Below are positions 43,422 to 52,102 of a stretch of 64,000 nucleotides of DNA, piece by piece. The notes beneath the pieces are model-generated. The model did not search any database, was not told the DNA's origin, and saw nothing but the letters and a program-made list of their open reading frames with translations. The translations under genes were made by a program, and so were the position numbers. Positions within the stretch are counted from its first letter, which is position 1. Each line of letters starts with the position of its first letter. The DNA is from PFJX01 sp964466195 (GTDB lineage Bacteria > Pseudomonadota > Gammaproteobacteria > Burkholderiales > Thiobacillaceae), in assembly GCA_964466195.1 (NCBI GenBank), contig CAYXMQ010000015.1, positions 1 through 64,000 of the forward strand, given 5' to 3'.

Positions 43422-44218
43422 GCGTGCGTATGCGGCGGCGACCCGACCCGACAGCACAACATGCCGATGGCGCCGTACTCGATGCGGTCGTTGAACAAGG
43501 CCATGGCTTCGTCGGGGCCTTGCTGGGCGGCAACATAGAGTAGCGGCCAGTAGTGCTCCGGCGTCGGCGCGGCGAGTCGGGCCTCGGCGTCGTCCAGTTC
43601 GAATAGCCCGAGGTGGTCGCGCTCAAGCAGGTGGTGTCGAATGCGCTCGTTGAACCGCGACGCCCAGTCGTGTGCGCTGTCCGGATGCGGCCAATCCATC
43701 CGGCTCAGGTTGTGCACGACATTGCCGCTGCCGAGGATCAAGACGCCCCGGTCGCGCAGCGGGCGCAGATTGAGCGCCATGGCGTAGTGCTCGGCCGCTG
43801 TTTTGCCGATGTCCAGACTGAGTTGCAGCACCGGAATGCCAGCCGCCGGAAAGAGATGCGTCAGTACCGACCAGGCGCCGTGGTCCAGGCCCCAGTCGGC
43901 ATCCAGCGCGACCTGCTGCGGTGCAAGCAGGTCAGCTATCGTCGCCGCGAGACCGGGGTCGCCGGGCGCCGGATACTGGAATTCGTTCAGGGCGGCGGGA
44001 AAACCGGTCAAATCGTGGAGGGTCCGGGGTCGCGGCATGGCGGTCACTGCGACGCCGCGAGTCAACCAGTGCGCCGAAATCACCAGCACCGCGCGCGGCG
44101 CGGGTTCCAGGTCCGCGACCAGGCCGCGCCAAGTCTGGCTGTTGACGTTGTCGGACAGTGCGTTCATCGGGTTGCCGTGGCCGATGAACAACGCGGGCAG
44201 GGGGTGGGTGTCAGGCAT
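43418..44218 (-). CDS. ygiD: 4,5-DOPA dioxygenase extradiol-like protein (YgiD)
   Basis: 266 residues from the ATG at 44218. Metal ligands of the LigB class appear as FIGHGNPMNAL, ISAHWLTRG and GLDHGAWSVL, with SGNVVHNLSRMDW later. Related enzymes cleave catecholic substrates; the physiological substrate in most bacteria is unknown. It is first in a pair with the MFS exporter. Confidence 0.88.
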   Translation of the reverse strand: MPDTHPLPALFIGHGNPMNALSDNVNSQTWRGLVADLEPAPRAVLVISAHWLTRGVAVTAMPRPRTLHDLTGFPAALNEFQYPAPGDPGLAATIADLLAPQQVALDADWGLDHGAWSVLTHLFPAAGIPVLQLSLDIGKTAAEHYAMALNLRPLRDRGVLILGSGNVVHNLSRMDWPHPDSAHDWASRFNERIRHHLLERDHLGLFELDDAEARLAAPTPEHYWPLLYVAAQQGPDEAMALFNDRIEYGAIGMLCCRVGSPPHTHA

Positions 44219-44326
44219 AGGCGTCGGACGGAGCGGACAGTGGAGTCTAGGGCAGACTCGAAAAGCGCGGCCAGGTTGCATCCGACAGGGTTTTTTCCGC
44301 TGCCGCGCGGAGAATAAGTCCTGGCT

Positions 44327-46474
44327 TCAGCGCTGTTCGTCCGGCCGGCTTTTCAGCCGTTGCAGACGCACGACTTCCGGCAGCCCGCGCAGGGCGCGCA
44401 TCAGGCGGGCGAGATGCAGCCGGTTCTGTACGCTGACGGTGAAATACAGGCTGGAATAGGCGCCGGCTTCCTCCGCCATGTGCACGTTGTCGATGTCGGA
44501 GCCTTCATTGGCGATCGCGGCGGCGACTTTGGCCAGAACGCCGCGCTGGTTGGCGACGATGATGCGCAGGCCGACGTCGAACAATTTGTCGAGTTCGGCG
44601 GACCAGGCGACATCGACCCATTTTTCCGGGTCTTCGCGGTAATGCCGTACTTGCGTGCAATCGTGGGTGTGGATGACCAGGCCGTGATCCTTTTTGATCT
44701 GGCCGATGATCGGGTCGCCCGGGATCGGGCGGCAGCACTTGCCCAGACGTACCGCGATGCCTTCCGCGCCGTGTATCAGCATGGGACCGGCGCTGGCTCG
44801 GGCGGGAGCGTCCTGGTCCTTGGCCAGCAACTGGCGGGCGACGACGAAGGCGAGTTTTTTGCCCAGGCCGATGTCGGCCAGCGTGTCGCTGCGGCTGCGG
44901 CCGCCTTCCTTCTGGTATTGATCCCACTGGCTGTCGCTGATGCTGTCGCCGCCGTTGTTGCCGCTGCTATTGCCACCCAATGCGCGGATGGCCTGGCCCA
45001 GCAACTGTTCACCGAGTTGTTCGGATTCGTGCCGGTGGGTGTTTTTCAACGCGCTGCGGATGTGCGCGCGCGCCTTGCCGGTGTGCGCGAAATGAGCCCA
45101 GGCCGGGTTGGGGCGGGCGGATTCGGAAGTGAGGATTTCGACCCGGTCGCCGTTTCTGAGCGGCGTCGAGAGCGGCATGAATTCGCCGTTGATCTTGGTG
45201 CCGACGCAATGATTGCCGACGTCGGTATGCACGTTGTAGGCGAAATCGACGGCGGTGGCGCCGCGCGGCAGGGCGAGAATGCGGCCTTTCGGGGTGAAGA
45301 CATAGACTTCATCGGGGAACAGATCGACCTTGATGTGCTCCAGGAATTCGGCCGAGTCGCGGCTGTCGGCCTGGATGTCGAGCAGGCTTTGCATCCATTG
45401 ATGCGTTTTGCACTGCACTTCGGAGATGCTGGTATCGCCGGTTTTATACAGCCAGTGCGAGGCGACGCCGGCTTCGGCGATGCGGTGCATGGCCTGGGTG
45501 CGAATCTGCACTTCAACCGGTGCGCCGAACGGACCGAACAGCGTGGTGTGCAAGGACTGGTAGCCATTCGGTTTGGGAATGGCGATGTAATCCTTGAACT
45601 TGCCGGGAATGGGTTTGTACAGCGCATGCAGTGCGCCCAGCGTCAGGTAGCAGTCGCGTGCGTCTTCGACCACGATGCGAAAGCCGTAGATGTCGAACAC
45701 TTCGGAAAAGGCCAGGTGCTTTTCCTGCATCTTGCGATAGATGCTGTAGAGGTGTTTTTCTCGACCGTGGATTTTTGCCGGAATCTTGCATTCGAACAGT
45801 TTGGCTTCGATCGCGGCCTTGATCTTGTCGACCACTTCCTTGCGGTTGCCGCGCGCCGATTTCACCGCCTTTTCGATGACTTTGTGCCGCGTCGGATGCA
45901 GATACACGAAGGCGATGTCTTCGAGTTCCTGGTAGACCTTGTTGAGGCCGAGCCGGTTGGCGATGGGGGCGTAGATCTCCAGTGTTTCCTGGGCGATGCG
46001 GCTGACTTTCTCCGGCTGCATGGCTTCCAGCGTGCGCATGTTGTGCAGGCGGTCGGCCAGTTTGATCAGGATGACGCGGACATCACGCGCCATCGCCAGC
46101 AGCATTTTCCGAAAGTTCTCCGCCTGCGCCTGCGCCTTGTCCTGGAACTGAATCTTGTCCAGCTTGGTGACGCCATCGACCAATTGCGCGACGGGTTTGC
46201 CGAACTCGCTGGCGATCTCTTCCGAGCTGACGCCGGTGTCTTCGACGACATCGTGCAGCAGGGCGGCGATCAGGGTTTGTACATCGAGATGCCAGCTGGC
46301 CAGAATTTCGGCGACCGCCAGCGGGTGCGTGATATAGGGTGCGCCGCCCTTGCGGAATTGGCCTTCATGCGCGGCGGCGGAGTACTGGTACGCGCGGAAG
46401 AAGGCCTGCTGATCGGCTTCGCTGAGGTAAGCCGCCGCCTCCGGCAGCATCGCGAGTGGGTCGGCAGGCGGCAT
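44327..46474 (-). CDS. spoT: bifunctional (p)ppGpp synthetase/hydrolase
   Basis: 715 residues. An N-terminal HD hydrolase domain (HDVVEDT at 74-80, LADRLHNMRT near 150), then the synthetase domain with KFKDYIAIPKPNGYQSLHTT near 300. A TGS domain (about 405-465; VYVFTPKGRILALPRG) and an ACT domain end the protein. Both activities should be present, as hydrolase and synthetase motifs are intact. The R-x-K-D loop that marks bifunctional enzymes is K-x-K-D here. It lies 23 bases downstream of rpoZ, the usual operon. Confidence 0.95.
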   Translation of the reverse strand: MPPADPLAMLPEAAAYLSEADQQAFFRAYQYSAAAHEGQFRKGGAPYITHPLAVAEILASWHLDVQTLIAALLHDVVEDTGVSSEEIASEFGKPVAQLVDGVTKLDKIQFQDKAQAQAENFRKMLLAMARDVRVILIKLADRLHNMRTLEAMQPEKVSRIAQETLEIYAPIANRLGLNKVYQELEDIAFVYLHPTRHKVIEKAVKSARGNRKEVVDKIKAAIEAKLFECKIPAKIHGREKHLYSIYRKMQEKHLAFSEVFDIYGFRIVVEDARDCYLTLGALHALYKPIPGKFKDYIAIPKPNGYQSLHTTLFGPFGAPVEVQIRTQAMHRIAEAGVASHWLYKTGDTSISEVQCKTHQWMQSLLDIQADSRDSAEFLEHIKVDLFPDEVYVFTPKGRILALPRGATAVDFAYNVHTDVGNHCVGTKINGEFMPLSTPLRNGDRVEILTSESARPNPAWAHFAHTGKARAHIRSALKNTHRHESEQLGEQLLGQAIRALGGNSSGNNGGDSISDSQWDQYQKEGGRSRSDTLADIGLGKKLAFVVARQLLAKDQDAPARASAGPMLIHGAEGIAVRLGKCCRPIPGDPIIGQIKKDHGLVIHTHDCTQVRHYREDPEKWVDVAWSAELDKLFDVGLRIIVANQRGVLAKVAAAIANEGSDIDNVHMAEEAGAYSSLYFTVSVQNRLHLARLMRALRGLPEVVRLQRLKSRPDEQR

Positions 46475-46497
46475 CAGATTGCCTTCGCAGGCGAGAT

Positions 46498-46704
46498 TCA
46501 GAACGGGCCTTTCTTCAGGATTTCCACGCCGGTCAGGCCTTCGGCGATTTCACGCAGTGCGAGCACGGCGGGTTTGTCTTTTTCCGGCTCCACGCGCGGT
46601 GTCGAGCCGGTGGAAATCTGGCGTGCCCGGAAGGCGGCGACCAGGGTCATTTCAAAACGATTGGGGATGTGTTTGATGCAGTCGTCAACGGTAACGCGGG
46701 CCAT
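46498..46704 (-). CDS. rpoZ: RNA polymerase omega subunit
   Basis: 68 residues: MARVTVDDCIKHIPNRFE, followed by LVAAFRARQI and a short charged tail ending in EILKKGPF. This is the conserved omega subunit that helps assemble RNA polymerase and forms part of a ppGpp site, which suits its pairing with spoT. The true start is the internal ATG at 46704, since the longer upstream reading frame has no family similarity. Confidence 0.95.
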   Translation of the reverse strand: MARVTVDDCIKHIPNRFEMTLVAAFRARQISTGSTPRVEPEKDKPAVLALREIAEGLTGVEILKKGPF

Positions 46705-46754
46705 GTGGGGTGCCTTTAGGTAAGCGGGGTATGAACGGAGAAGTGGCGGCGATT

Positions 46755-46784
46755 TTAAACGAGACCGCTGTGAAACCCTATAAT
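46755..46784 (+). promoter_or_regulatory. sigma-70 promoter of yajQ
   Basis: TTAAAC and a perfect TATAAT spaced by 18 bases, about 40 bases before the yajQ start. The -35 match is only moderate. Confidence 0.6.
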
Positions 46785-46822
46785 CGCGGCTCATTTGTAT
46801 TTGTACTTGTACAGGAAAACCC

Positions 46823-47308
46823 ATGCCTTCCTTCGATATCGTGTCCGAACTGGACAAGCCGGAAATCAAGAATGCTGTCGAACAAGCCAACAAGGAAGTC
46901 GCCAATCGCTTCGATTTCAAAGGCTCGGATGCGCGCATCGAGCAGGCTGAACTGGTGTTGACGCTGTACGCCGATGACGATTTCAAGCTCGATCAGGTGC
47001 AGGAAGTGCTCAATGCCAAGCTGATCAAGCGAGGCGTCGATATCCGCTGCATGGAGTTGGGAAAGAGCGAAAAGGTGTCCGGCAACAAGGTCAAGCGTAC
47101 GGCGACATTGAAGAGCGGACTGGAAACCGAGTTGAGCAAGAAGATCGTCAGGTTGCTGAAAGACTCCAAGCTCAAGGTCTCTGCCAGCATCCAGGGCGAA
47201 AGCCTGCGCGTCACCGGCGCGAAGCGGGATGTGCTGCAGGATGCCATCGCGTTGGTGCGCAAGAGCATTACCGATTTCCCGTTGCAATATCAGAATTTCC
47301 GCGACTGA
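46823..47308 (+). CDS. yajQ: YajQ-family nucleotide/c-di-GMP-binding protein
   Basis: 161 residues, complete for the family: MPSFDIVSELDKPEIKNAVEQA at the start (given in two parts: MPSFDIVSELDKPE and IKNAVEQA), then RFDFKGSDARIE, and a C-terminal DVLQDAIALVRK. Two ferredoxin-like repeats. In Xanthomonas the homologue binds c-di-GMP and modulates transcription; the role in other species is unclear. AGGAAAA precedes the ATG. Confidence 0.95.
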   Translation: MPSFDIVSELDKPEIKNAVEQANKEVANRFDFKGSDARIEQAELVLTLYADDDFKLDQVQEVLNAKLIKRGVDIRCMELGKSEKVSGNKVKRTATLKSGLETELSKKIVRLLKDSKLKVSASIQGESLRVTGAKRDVLQDAIALVRKSITDFPLQYQNFRD

Positions 47309-47362
47309 CGCGCTGCGCCAGGCTCGGCCCTGTTGACTGGATGGGGCCCGAAAAACAAACAG

Positions 47363-47391
47363 TTGGATTGCTCGCGCGCACTCTATATAAT
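47363..47391 (+). promoter_or_regulatory. promoter of the rpsP operon
   Basis: TTGGAT (47363-47368), 17-base spacer, TATAAT (47386-47391), then a GC-rich discriminator GCGCGG, typical of stringently controlled ribosomal promoters. It lies 64 bases before rpsP. Confidence 0.8.
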
Positions 47392-47454
47392 GCGCGGCTT
47401 TTCCGGTTTTGACGGCCTTCCCGGCCGACAACAGGCTCAGAGGACAGCAATCAC

Positions 47455-47706
47455 ATGGTCATCATTCGTCTTTCCCGCGGCGGCTCCAGGAAGCGCCCCT
47501 TCTATAACATCGTCGTAGCCGATTCCCGCGATCGCCGTGACGGCCGCTTCATCGAGCGTATCGGTTTCTACAATCCGGTCGCCTCCGGTGGCGCCGAAAC
47601 CCTGCGTCTCGACCAGGAGCGTCTGACGTACTGGAAAGGTGTCGGCGCTCAGACCTCCGATACCGTCGCTCGGATCGTGCGCAATGGCGCCAGCCCAGCC
47701 GCCTGA
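47455..47706 (+). CDS. rpsP: 30S ribosomal protein S16
   Basis: 83 residues: MVIIRLSRGGSRKRPFYN at the start, then DSRDRRDGRFIERIGFYNP. Length and motifs are canonical for bacterial S16. It is the first gene of rpsP-rimM-trmD, followed by rplS, and overlaps the start of rimM. Confidence 0.97.
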   Translation: MVIIRLSRGGSRKRPFYNIVVADSRDRRDGRFIERIGFYNPVASGGAETLRLDQERLTYWKGVGAQTSDTVARIVRNGASPAA

Positions 47707-48214
47707 AGACTTGGTGGTGATGGGGCGGGTTGCCGCCCCGTATGCGGTAAGCGGGTGGCTGAAGATTCAGCCCTTCACGGAATCGGTTGACAGTCTGTTG
47801 GATTATCCGCAATGGCATGTCGGCAAGAATGGCCAGTGGCGGATTTGCCGTTTGCTTGAAGGCAAAGTGCATGGCCAGACGTTGCTGGTTTCGCTGGAAG
47901 GCATCAGCAACCGCAATGTCGCCGAGACCATGCAGGGCTTTGAAGTTGCCGTGACGCGGGCCGAGTTGCCGCCGCCGGAAGAGGGCGAGTACTACTGGGA
48001 CCAGTTGACCGGCCTGGACGTGCTCAATCTTCAGGGTGAGGCATTAGGGCGAGTCGTCGGCGTGCTGGAAACCGGCGCGCATGAAGTGCTCAAGATTCAA
48101 GGCGAACGGGATGCCAAGCCGGTCGAACGTCTGATTCCTTTTGTCGGCGCGTTGGTCCAGTCAGTAGATCTGGCGGGCCGGCGTATTGTGGTGGACTGGG
48201 GGTTGGATTATTAA
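47684..48214 (+). CDS. rimM: ribosome maturation factor RimM
   Basis: 176 residues. MGRVAAPYAVSGWLKIQPF in the N-terminal barrel, then EEGEYYWDQLTGLDV opening the PRC-barrel domain, and a C-terminal RLIPFVGALVQSVD strand. It assists 30S maturation near S19. The ATG at 47684 inside the end of rpsP gives the family-length N terminus; an ATG at 47720 is a shorter alternative. Confidence 0.95.
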   Translation: MAPAQPPEDLVVMGRVAAPYAVSGWLKIQPFTESVDSLLDYPQWHVGKNGQWRICRLLEGKVHGQTLLVSLEGISNRNVAETMQGFEVAVTRAELPPPEEGEYYWDQLTGLDVLNLQGEALGRVVGVLETGAHEVLKIQGERDAKPVERLIPFVGALVQSVDLAGRRIVVDWGLDY

Positions 48215-48236
48215 GCCGGCTGTCGAGATTTCAGCT

Positions 48237-48998
48237 ATGGCGCCCGAGTACCATGTAGTTACCCTGTTTGCCGAGATGTTTGCCGCCTTGACCGAGTTTG
48301 GCGTCAGCGCCAGGGCGGTCAAGCAGCAGTTGTGCAGTGTGAGATTCTGGAACCCCCGGGACTTCACGCAGGACAATTACCATACTGTCGACGATCGGCC
48401 TTTTGGCGGCGGTCCCGGCATGGTGATGTTGGTGGAACCGCTGGACCTGGCGTTGACGGCGGCGAAGACGGCGTTGCTGCGACAAGGCGTCGCGTCGCCG
48501 CGCATGATCTATCTGTCGCCCCAGGGGCGCAGGCTGGATCAGGCCCTGGTGCTTGAATTGGTGCAGGAGCCGGCGCTGGTGTTGTTGGCCGGACGTTATG
48601 AAGGCATCGACGAGCGTTTGTTTGCGCGTCACGCGATAGAGGAGGTTTCTCTCGGTGATTACGTGCTTTCGGGCGGCGAGTTGGCGGCGATGGTGTTGCT
48701 GGATGCAGTCATTCGGCAAATACCGGGCGTACTTGGACATGCCGATTCGGCCAAGGAGGATTCCTTTGCCGAGGGTTTGCTGGATTGTCCGCATTACACT
48801 CGGCCCGAGGATTATCTGGGGCTGAAGTCGCCGCCGGTTTTGCGCAGCGGCAATCATGCGGAAGTGTTGCGTTGGCGTCTGCGCCAGTCGTTGAGGAGAA
48901 CGGCGCTGCGGCGACCTGATTTGCTGGAACAGCGGGCGTTGAGCCCGCTGGAACTGGAATTGCTCGGTGAACGCGGCCGGGATGTCGATCCGGACTAG
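48237..48998 (+). CDS. trmD: tRNA (guanine-N1)-methyltransferase
   Basis: 253 residues. N-terminal VVTLFAEMFAAL, NPRDFTQDNYHTVDDRPFGGG (given as NPRDFT and DDRPFGGGPGM), and the SAM-binding trefoil knot at AGRYEGIDERL and GDYVLSGGELAAM. It methylates G37 of tRNAs. The start at 48237 was chosen because the family begins directly with the first beta strand; an upstream in-frame ATG lies inside rimM. Confidence 0.96.
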   Translation: MAPEYHVVTLFAEMFAALTEFGVSARAVKQQLCSVRFWNPRDFTQDNYHTVDDRPFGGGPGMVMLVEPLDLALTAAKTALLRQGVASPRMIYLSPQGRRLDQALVLELVQEPALVLLAGRYEGIDERLFARHAIEEVSLGDYVLSGGELAAMVLLDAVIRQIPGVLGHADSAKEDSFAEGLLDCPHYTRPEDYLGLKSPPVLRSGNHAEVLRWRLRQSLRRTALRRPDLLEQRALSPLELELLGERGRDVDPD

Positions 48999-49069
48999 TC
49001 CGGATCATTTAGAAATGGCGGCATGTTTCACGAAACCTATACCGTCAACTTTCGTGCAAGGAAACGAAG

Positions 49070-49453
49070 ATGAACCTGATTGAACAAATCGAAAATGAAG
49101 AAATCGCCCGCCTGTCGGTGGGCAAGGTGCTACCGCCTTTTGCACCGGGCGATACCGTCGTGGTGCAGGTGAAGGTCAAGGAAGGTACGCGCGAGCGTTT
49201 GCAGGCTTATGAAGGCGTGGTGATCGCCAAACGTAACCGCGGCCTCAATTCCGCATTTACCGTGCGCAAGATTTCCGCCGGCGAAGGCGTCGAGCGGACG
49301 TTCCAGACATACTCTCCGCTTCTCGCCAGCGTTGAAGTGAAGCGTCGCGGTGATGTGCGTCGCGCCAAGCTTTACTACTTGCGCCAGCGTTCCGGCAAGT
49401 CGGCGCGGATCAAAGAGAAGCTCGACTACCACAAGCGCGCTGCCAAGGCTTAA
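49070..49453 (+). CDS. rplS: 50S ribosomal protein L19
   Basis: 127 residues. MNLIEQIENEEIARL, then FAPGDTVVVQVKVKEG and YEGVVIAKRNRGLNSAFTVRK (given as YEGVVIAKRNRGLN), all standard for L19, with a slightly extended C terminus. It has GGAAACGAAG before its ATG and ends in an intrinsic terminator. Confidence 0.97.
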   Translation: MNLIEQIENEEIARLSVGKVLPPFAPGDTVVVQVKVKEGTRERLQAYEGVVIAKRNRGLNSAFTVRKISAGEGVERTFQTYSPLLASVEVKRRGDVRRAKLYYLRQRSGKSARIKEKLDYHKRAAKA

Positions 49454-49476
49454 TCGCCTTAAAGCGGGTCAAAGAA

Positions 49477-49508
49477 GCCGCCTCGGCCATGCCGAGGCGG
49501 CTTTTTTT
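49477..49508 (+). terminator. intrinsic terminator after rplS
   Basis: GCCGCCTCGG and CCGAGGCGGC pair perfectly around a five-base loop, followed by seven T residues on the plus strand. Confidence 0.93.
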
Positions 49509-49548
49509 ATGTCTCTTTTTTATGGCTATATAGCGGGTTTCCGGCTGC

Positions 49549-50286
49549 TCAAATCCACGCCTTGACCAATAACGAGGCGCTGCTGACCAGCAGCAGCAAC
49601 CCGATCAGTCGCACCATCTGCGCATTGGTCAGGCGGGCATGGACATGGCTGCCGGCATAGAGGGCTGCAATGATGAGCGGCGCGGCGAACAGGCTGTTGA
49701 GCCAAACCGTGCTGCCATGCAGCAGGCCGACCGCCAGGAAGGTGATGATCCGAATCAGCCCTTCAATGAAGAATAGTCCCGACAATGTGGCGCGCAGCGC
49801 CGACTTGTCTTCGATGCGGTGCGACAGATAAATAACGTAGGGTGGCCCGCCTGTGCCGAACAGTCCGCCGACCGCGCCGCCGGTCAGTGCGGCCGGATAC
49901 GCCCAGCGGGTCGATACGGCTTGAAATTTTCCGCCATGGAACAGCAGCGAACGCAGCGCGAAGGCCAGGATGAATAGGCTCAGGACCGTCAGCAGTACGG
50001 CCGGCGGCAAGGAGACCAGCAGGCTGCTGCCGATGACGACGCCGATCAGGCTGAGCGGCAGCAGGCGGCGGATCTCCCCCCAGGCGACATGTTTGAAACT
50101 GACGCCGCCGACCAGGGCGGAAGCGGAAAAATCGGTGATCAGTATGAACGGCACCACTTCCGGTAGCGGGAAGCGCAGTGCCAGCAGCGGCACGGCGATC
50201 AAGCCGGAGCCGAAACCGGACAGGCCGCGCACGAAATAGGCCAGAGTCAGAACGCTGACTGCGTAGAGGATGTCCGGGTTGGTCAT
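49549..50286 (-). CDS. TSUP (TauE/SafE) family permease
   Basis: 245 residues with about eight membrane helices. Two repeats with G-x-G patterns: RGLSGFGSGLIAVPLLAL near the start and GGAVGGLFGTGGPPYVIYL in the middle. The family moves sulfite, sulfoacetate or related anions. In a putative sulfur oxidiser a sulfur oxyanion is a sensible candidate but not proven. The ATG at 50286 excludes a long nonconserved upstream extension. Divergent from coq7. Confidence 0.85.
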   Translation of the reverse strand: MTNPDILYAVSVLTLAYFVRGLSGFGSGLIAVPLLALRFPLPEVVPFILITDFSASALVGGVSFKHVAWGEIRRLLPLSLIGVVIGSSLLVSLPPAVLLTVLSLFILAFALRSLLFHGGKFQAVSTRWAYPAALTGGAVGGLFGTGGPPYVIYLSHRIEDKSALRATLSGLFFIEGLIRIITFLAVGLLHGSTVWLNSLFAAPLIIAALYAGSHVHARLTNAQMVRLIGLLLLVSSASLLVKAWI

Positions 50287-50436
50287 CGAGATTGCCGGGC
50301 CAATGGTCTGCTCGGTACAAGAAAAGGCGCGCATTTGACCATGAAAAACGCCCGCGCAAGTCGCTAAAGTCGGGGTTGGATCGGGGCGCCGGATACGCAG
50401 ATATAATTGGACGCTGTCATCCCGAAGGAAGCTGTC

Positions 50437-51099
50437 ATGTCGTTCAAGCTGTTGCCCAATTTTCCTACGTTTGCTGCCGGACCCGATGCCTTCATCCTGC
50501 AAATCGACAAGGCCTTGCGTACGGTTTTCGCCACGGCGACTTCACGTCGTCCGTATCCGGATGCTGGTGTCGACGAGACAGAGATGAACGAGGCGGAGAA
50601 ACGTCATGCCGCCGGTCTGATGCGCGTCAATCACAGCGGCGAGGTCTGCGCGCAGGCGCTTTACCAGGGCCAGGCCTTGACCGCGCGCAACCCCGCAGCG
50701 GCGCGTGCATTGATTGAGGCCTCCGAACAGGAAACCGAGCATCTGGCCTGGTGCGAGAAGCGTTTGCATGAACTCGGCAGCCATAAGAGCGTTCTCAACC
50801 CGCTCTGGTATGCCGGTTCTTTTACGCTGGGGGCGTTGGCGGGGGCGCTGGGCGACAAATGGAACCTGGGGTTTTTGGCCGAGACCGAGCGTCAGGTGGA
50901 AGGCCATCTGAATGAACACCTGAGTGAGTTGCCGGCGCAGGATGCGAAAAGCCGGGCTATCGTCGAACAGATGAAGACGGATGAGATGAAGCATGCGGAA
51001 ACGGCTATCGAGCATGGCGGCGTGCCATTGCCCATGCCGGTCAAACAGGCGATGCAGCTGACATCGAAAGTACTGACTTTTGCGGCGTACCGGGTATGA
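50437..51099 (+). CDS. coq7: demethoxyubiquinone hydroxylase
   Basis: 220 residues, Coq7 diiron protein. Ligands are visible as NHSGEVCAQ, ETEHLAW, VEGHLNEHL and DEMKHAETA, and the family end LTFAAYRV is present. It hydroxylates the ubiquinone ring. GAAGGAA precedes the ATG at 50437, and a TATAAT at 50402-50407 may be its -10 element. The next gene overlaps by four bases. Confidence 0.93.
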   Translation: MSFKLLPNFPTFAAGPDAFILQIDKALRTVFATATSRRPYPDAGVDETEMNEAEKRHAAGLMRVNHSGEVCAQALYQGQALTARNPAAARALIEASEQETEHLAWCEKRLHELGSHKSVLNPLWYAGSFTLGALAGALGDKWNLGFLAETERQVEGHLNEHLSELPAQDAKSRAIVEQMKTDEMKHAETAIEHGGVPLPMPVKQAMQLTSKVLTFAAYRV

Positions 51100-51419
51100 G
51101 CCGGAGTTTTTCCGAAAATTTGGCGGACTTCCCCTCGGTGGAGGATCTGGCCGGCATCGAGCTCACGGCGTTAAACGGCACGGTCACGCGGCTTGAAAAC
51201 AAGGCGGGCAGCCAGGGTTCGCTGCGGCTTTACCGGCATCTGCTGGCGAAATTCGGCGCTATTGATGCCGCTGCCGCGGCCGCAGGTCTGGTCTTGTATG
51301 CCGAGCATACGCCGGATGCGCGTCTGAACCCGGGCAAGCATCCGAATATCGATCGGCTGCTGGCAATCGAGTCCGGCGGCCCGCCGTTCACCGCGCGCTT
51401 GCTGCCTGCCCGGCCCTGA
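51096..51419 (+). CDS. DUF2322 family protein
   Basis: 107 residues. VEDLAGIELTALNG, NKAGSQGSLRLYRHL and AEHTPDARLNPGKHPNIDRL are the recurrent DUF2322 features. Function unknown; it is often seen as a small cytoplasmic protein in betaproteobacteria. Cotranscribed with coq7 and ended by a bidirectional terminator. Confidence 0.85.
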   Translation: MSRSFSENLADFPSVEDLAGIELTALNGTVTRLENKAGSQGSLRLYRHLLAKFGAIDAAAAAAGLVLYAEHTPDARLNPGKHPNIDRLLAIESGGPPFTARLLPARP

Positions 51420-51431
51420 GCGGGCAAAAAA

Positions 51432-51457
51432 AAAGCCCGCGTCGTGCGGGCTTTTTC
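51432..51457. terminator. bidirectional intrinsic terminator
   Basis: AAAGCCCGC and GCGGGCTTT pair around a GTCGT loop, with A and T tracts on the two sides. It serves the DUF2322 gene on the plus strand and the SCP2-like gene on the minus strand. Confidence 0.9.
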
Positions 51458-51486
51458 AGATCACGCGATACGTATCACTTCGCGTA

Positions 51487-51990
51487 TCACTTCGGGCATG
51501 CATCCTCGCCGGGCACCTTGCCGGGGATCAGCAGGAACTGCTCGAACGGGCCCATGACCCGCATGGCTTCGCCCTTGGGGCCTTCGAACTTGAGGCGGCC
51601 GAACATCATGGCGCGCATCGGGCCGTATTCGCCGGCGCCCATTTCTTTCCAGCGTTTGGTTTCGGCGTGCATCAGGTAGTCGGATTCCAGATCCAGATTC
51701 GCGTGCTGAATCTTGCCGGCGTAGGTGCACAACGCCTTGCCGTTTTTGGCGGAGATGGTCATTTCGACCTTGTTGCTATCGCCGCAATCGGTGCGATACA
51801 TATGCATGATCTTGTAGCCGCGGCCCTTGTCGTTCTTGATCCATTTCTCGGCCAGTTCGTCGGTAAGTATCGGGTTGTTATTCCAGGCCTGACAGGCTTG
51901 CACCGCCCATTCGGCGGACATCATGGGAGCCGCCTGAGCGGACAGGGAAACCAGGCCGACAGCGGCCAGGGCAAGGGAAATCATACGCAT
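51487..51990 (-). CDS. exported SCP2-like sterol-binding-type protein
   Basis: 167 residues from the ATG at 51990, preceded by GGAGGAGAG. Signal peptide RMISLALAAVGLVSLSAQA. The mature protein has TDELAEKWIKNDKGRGYKIM, CGDSNKVEMTI and MGPFEQFLLIPG, matching SCP2-like proteins known, to my recollection, from sulfur-oxidising bacteria. Three or four cysteines are present. It is adjacent to two YeeE/YedE genes, suggesting a sulfur-related role (inference). Confidence 0.7.
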   Translation of the reverse strand: MRMISLALAAVGLVSLSAQAAPMMSAEWAVQACQAWNNNPILTDELAEKWIKNDKGRGYKIMHMYRTDCGDSNKVEMTISAKNGKALCTYAGKIQHANLDLESDYLMHAETKRWKEMGAGEYGPMRAMMFGRLKFEGPKGEAMRVMGPFEQFLLIPGKVPGEDACPK

Positions 51991-52102
51991 CGTGCTCTCC
52001 TCCAAATGGTGCGATATCGAACGGCTGAAAATGCCGCCGGCAAGGGTAATCCCCGCTTTGGGCCCTGTCAAAAAAAGCCCATTAATAGGCGGGGCATTTG
52101 GC

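Noticed and set aside
44360..46723. 787-codon open frame on the plus strand opposite spoT
   Set aside because: It mirrors spoT and the rpoZ region, has no recognisable domain, and the minus-strand genes are unmistakable; GC-rich third positions create such antisense frames.
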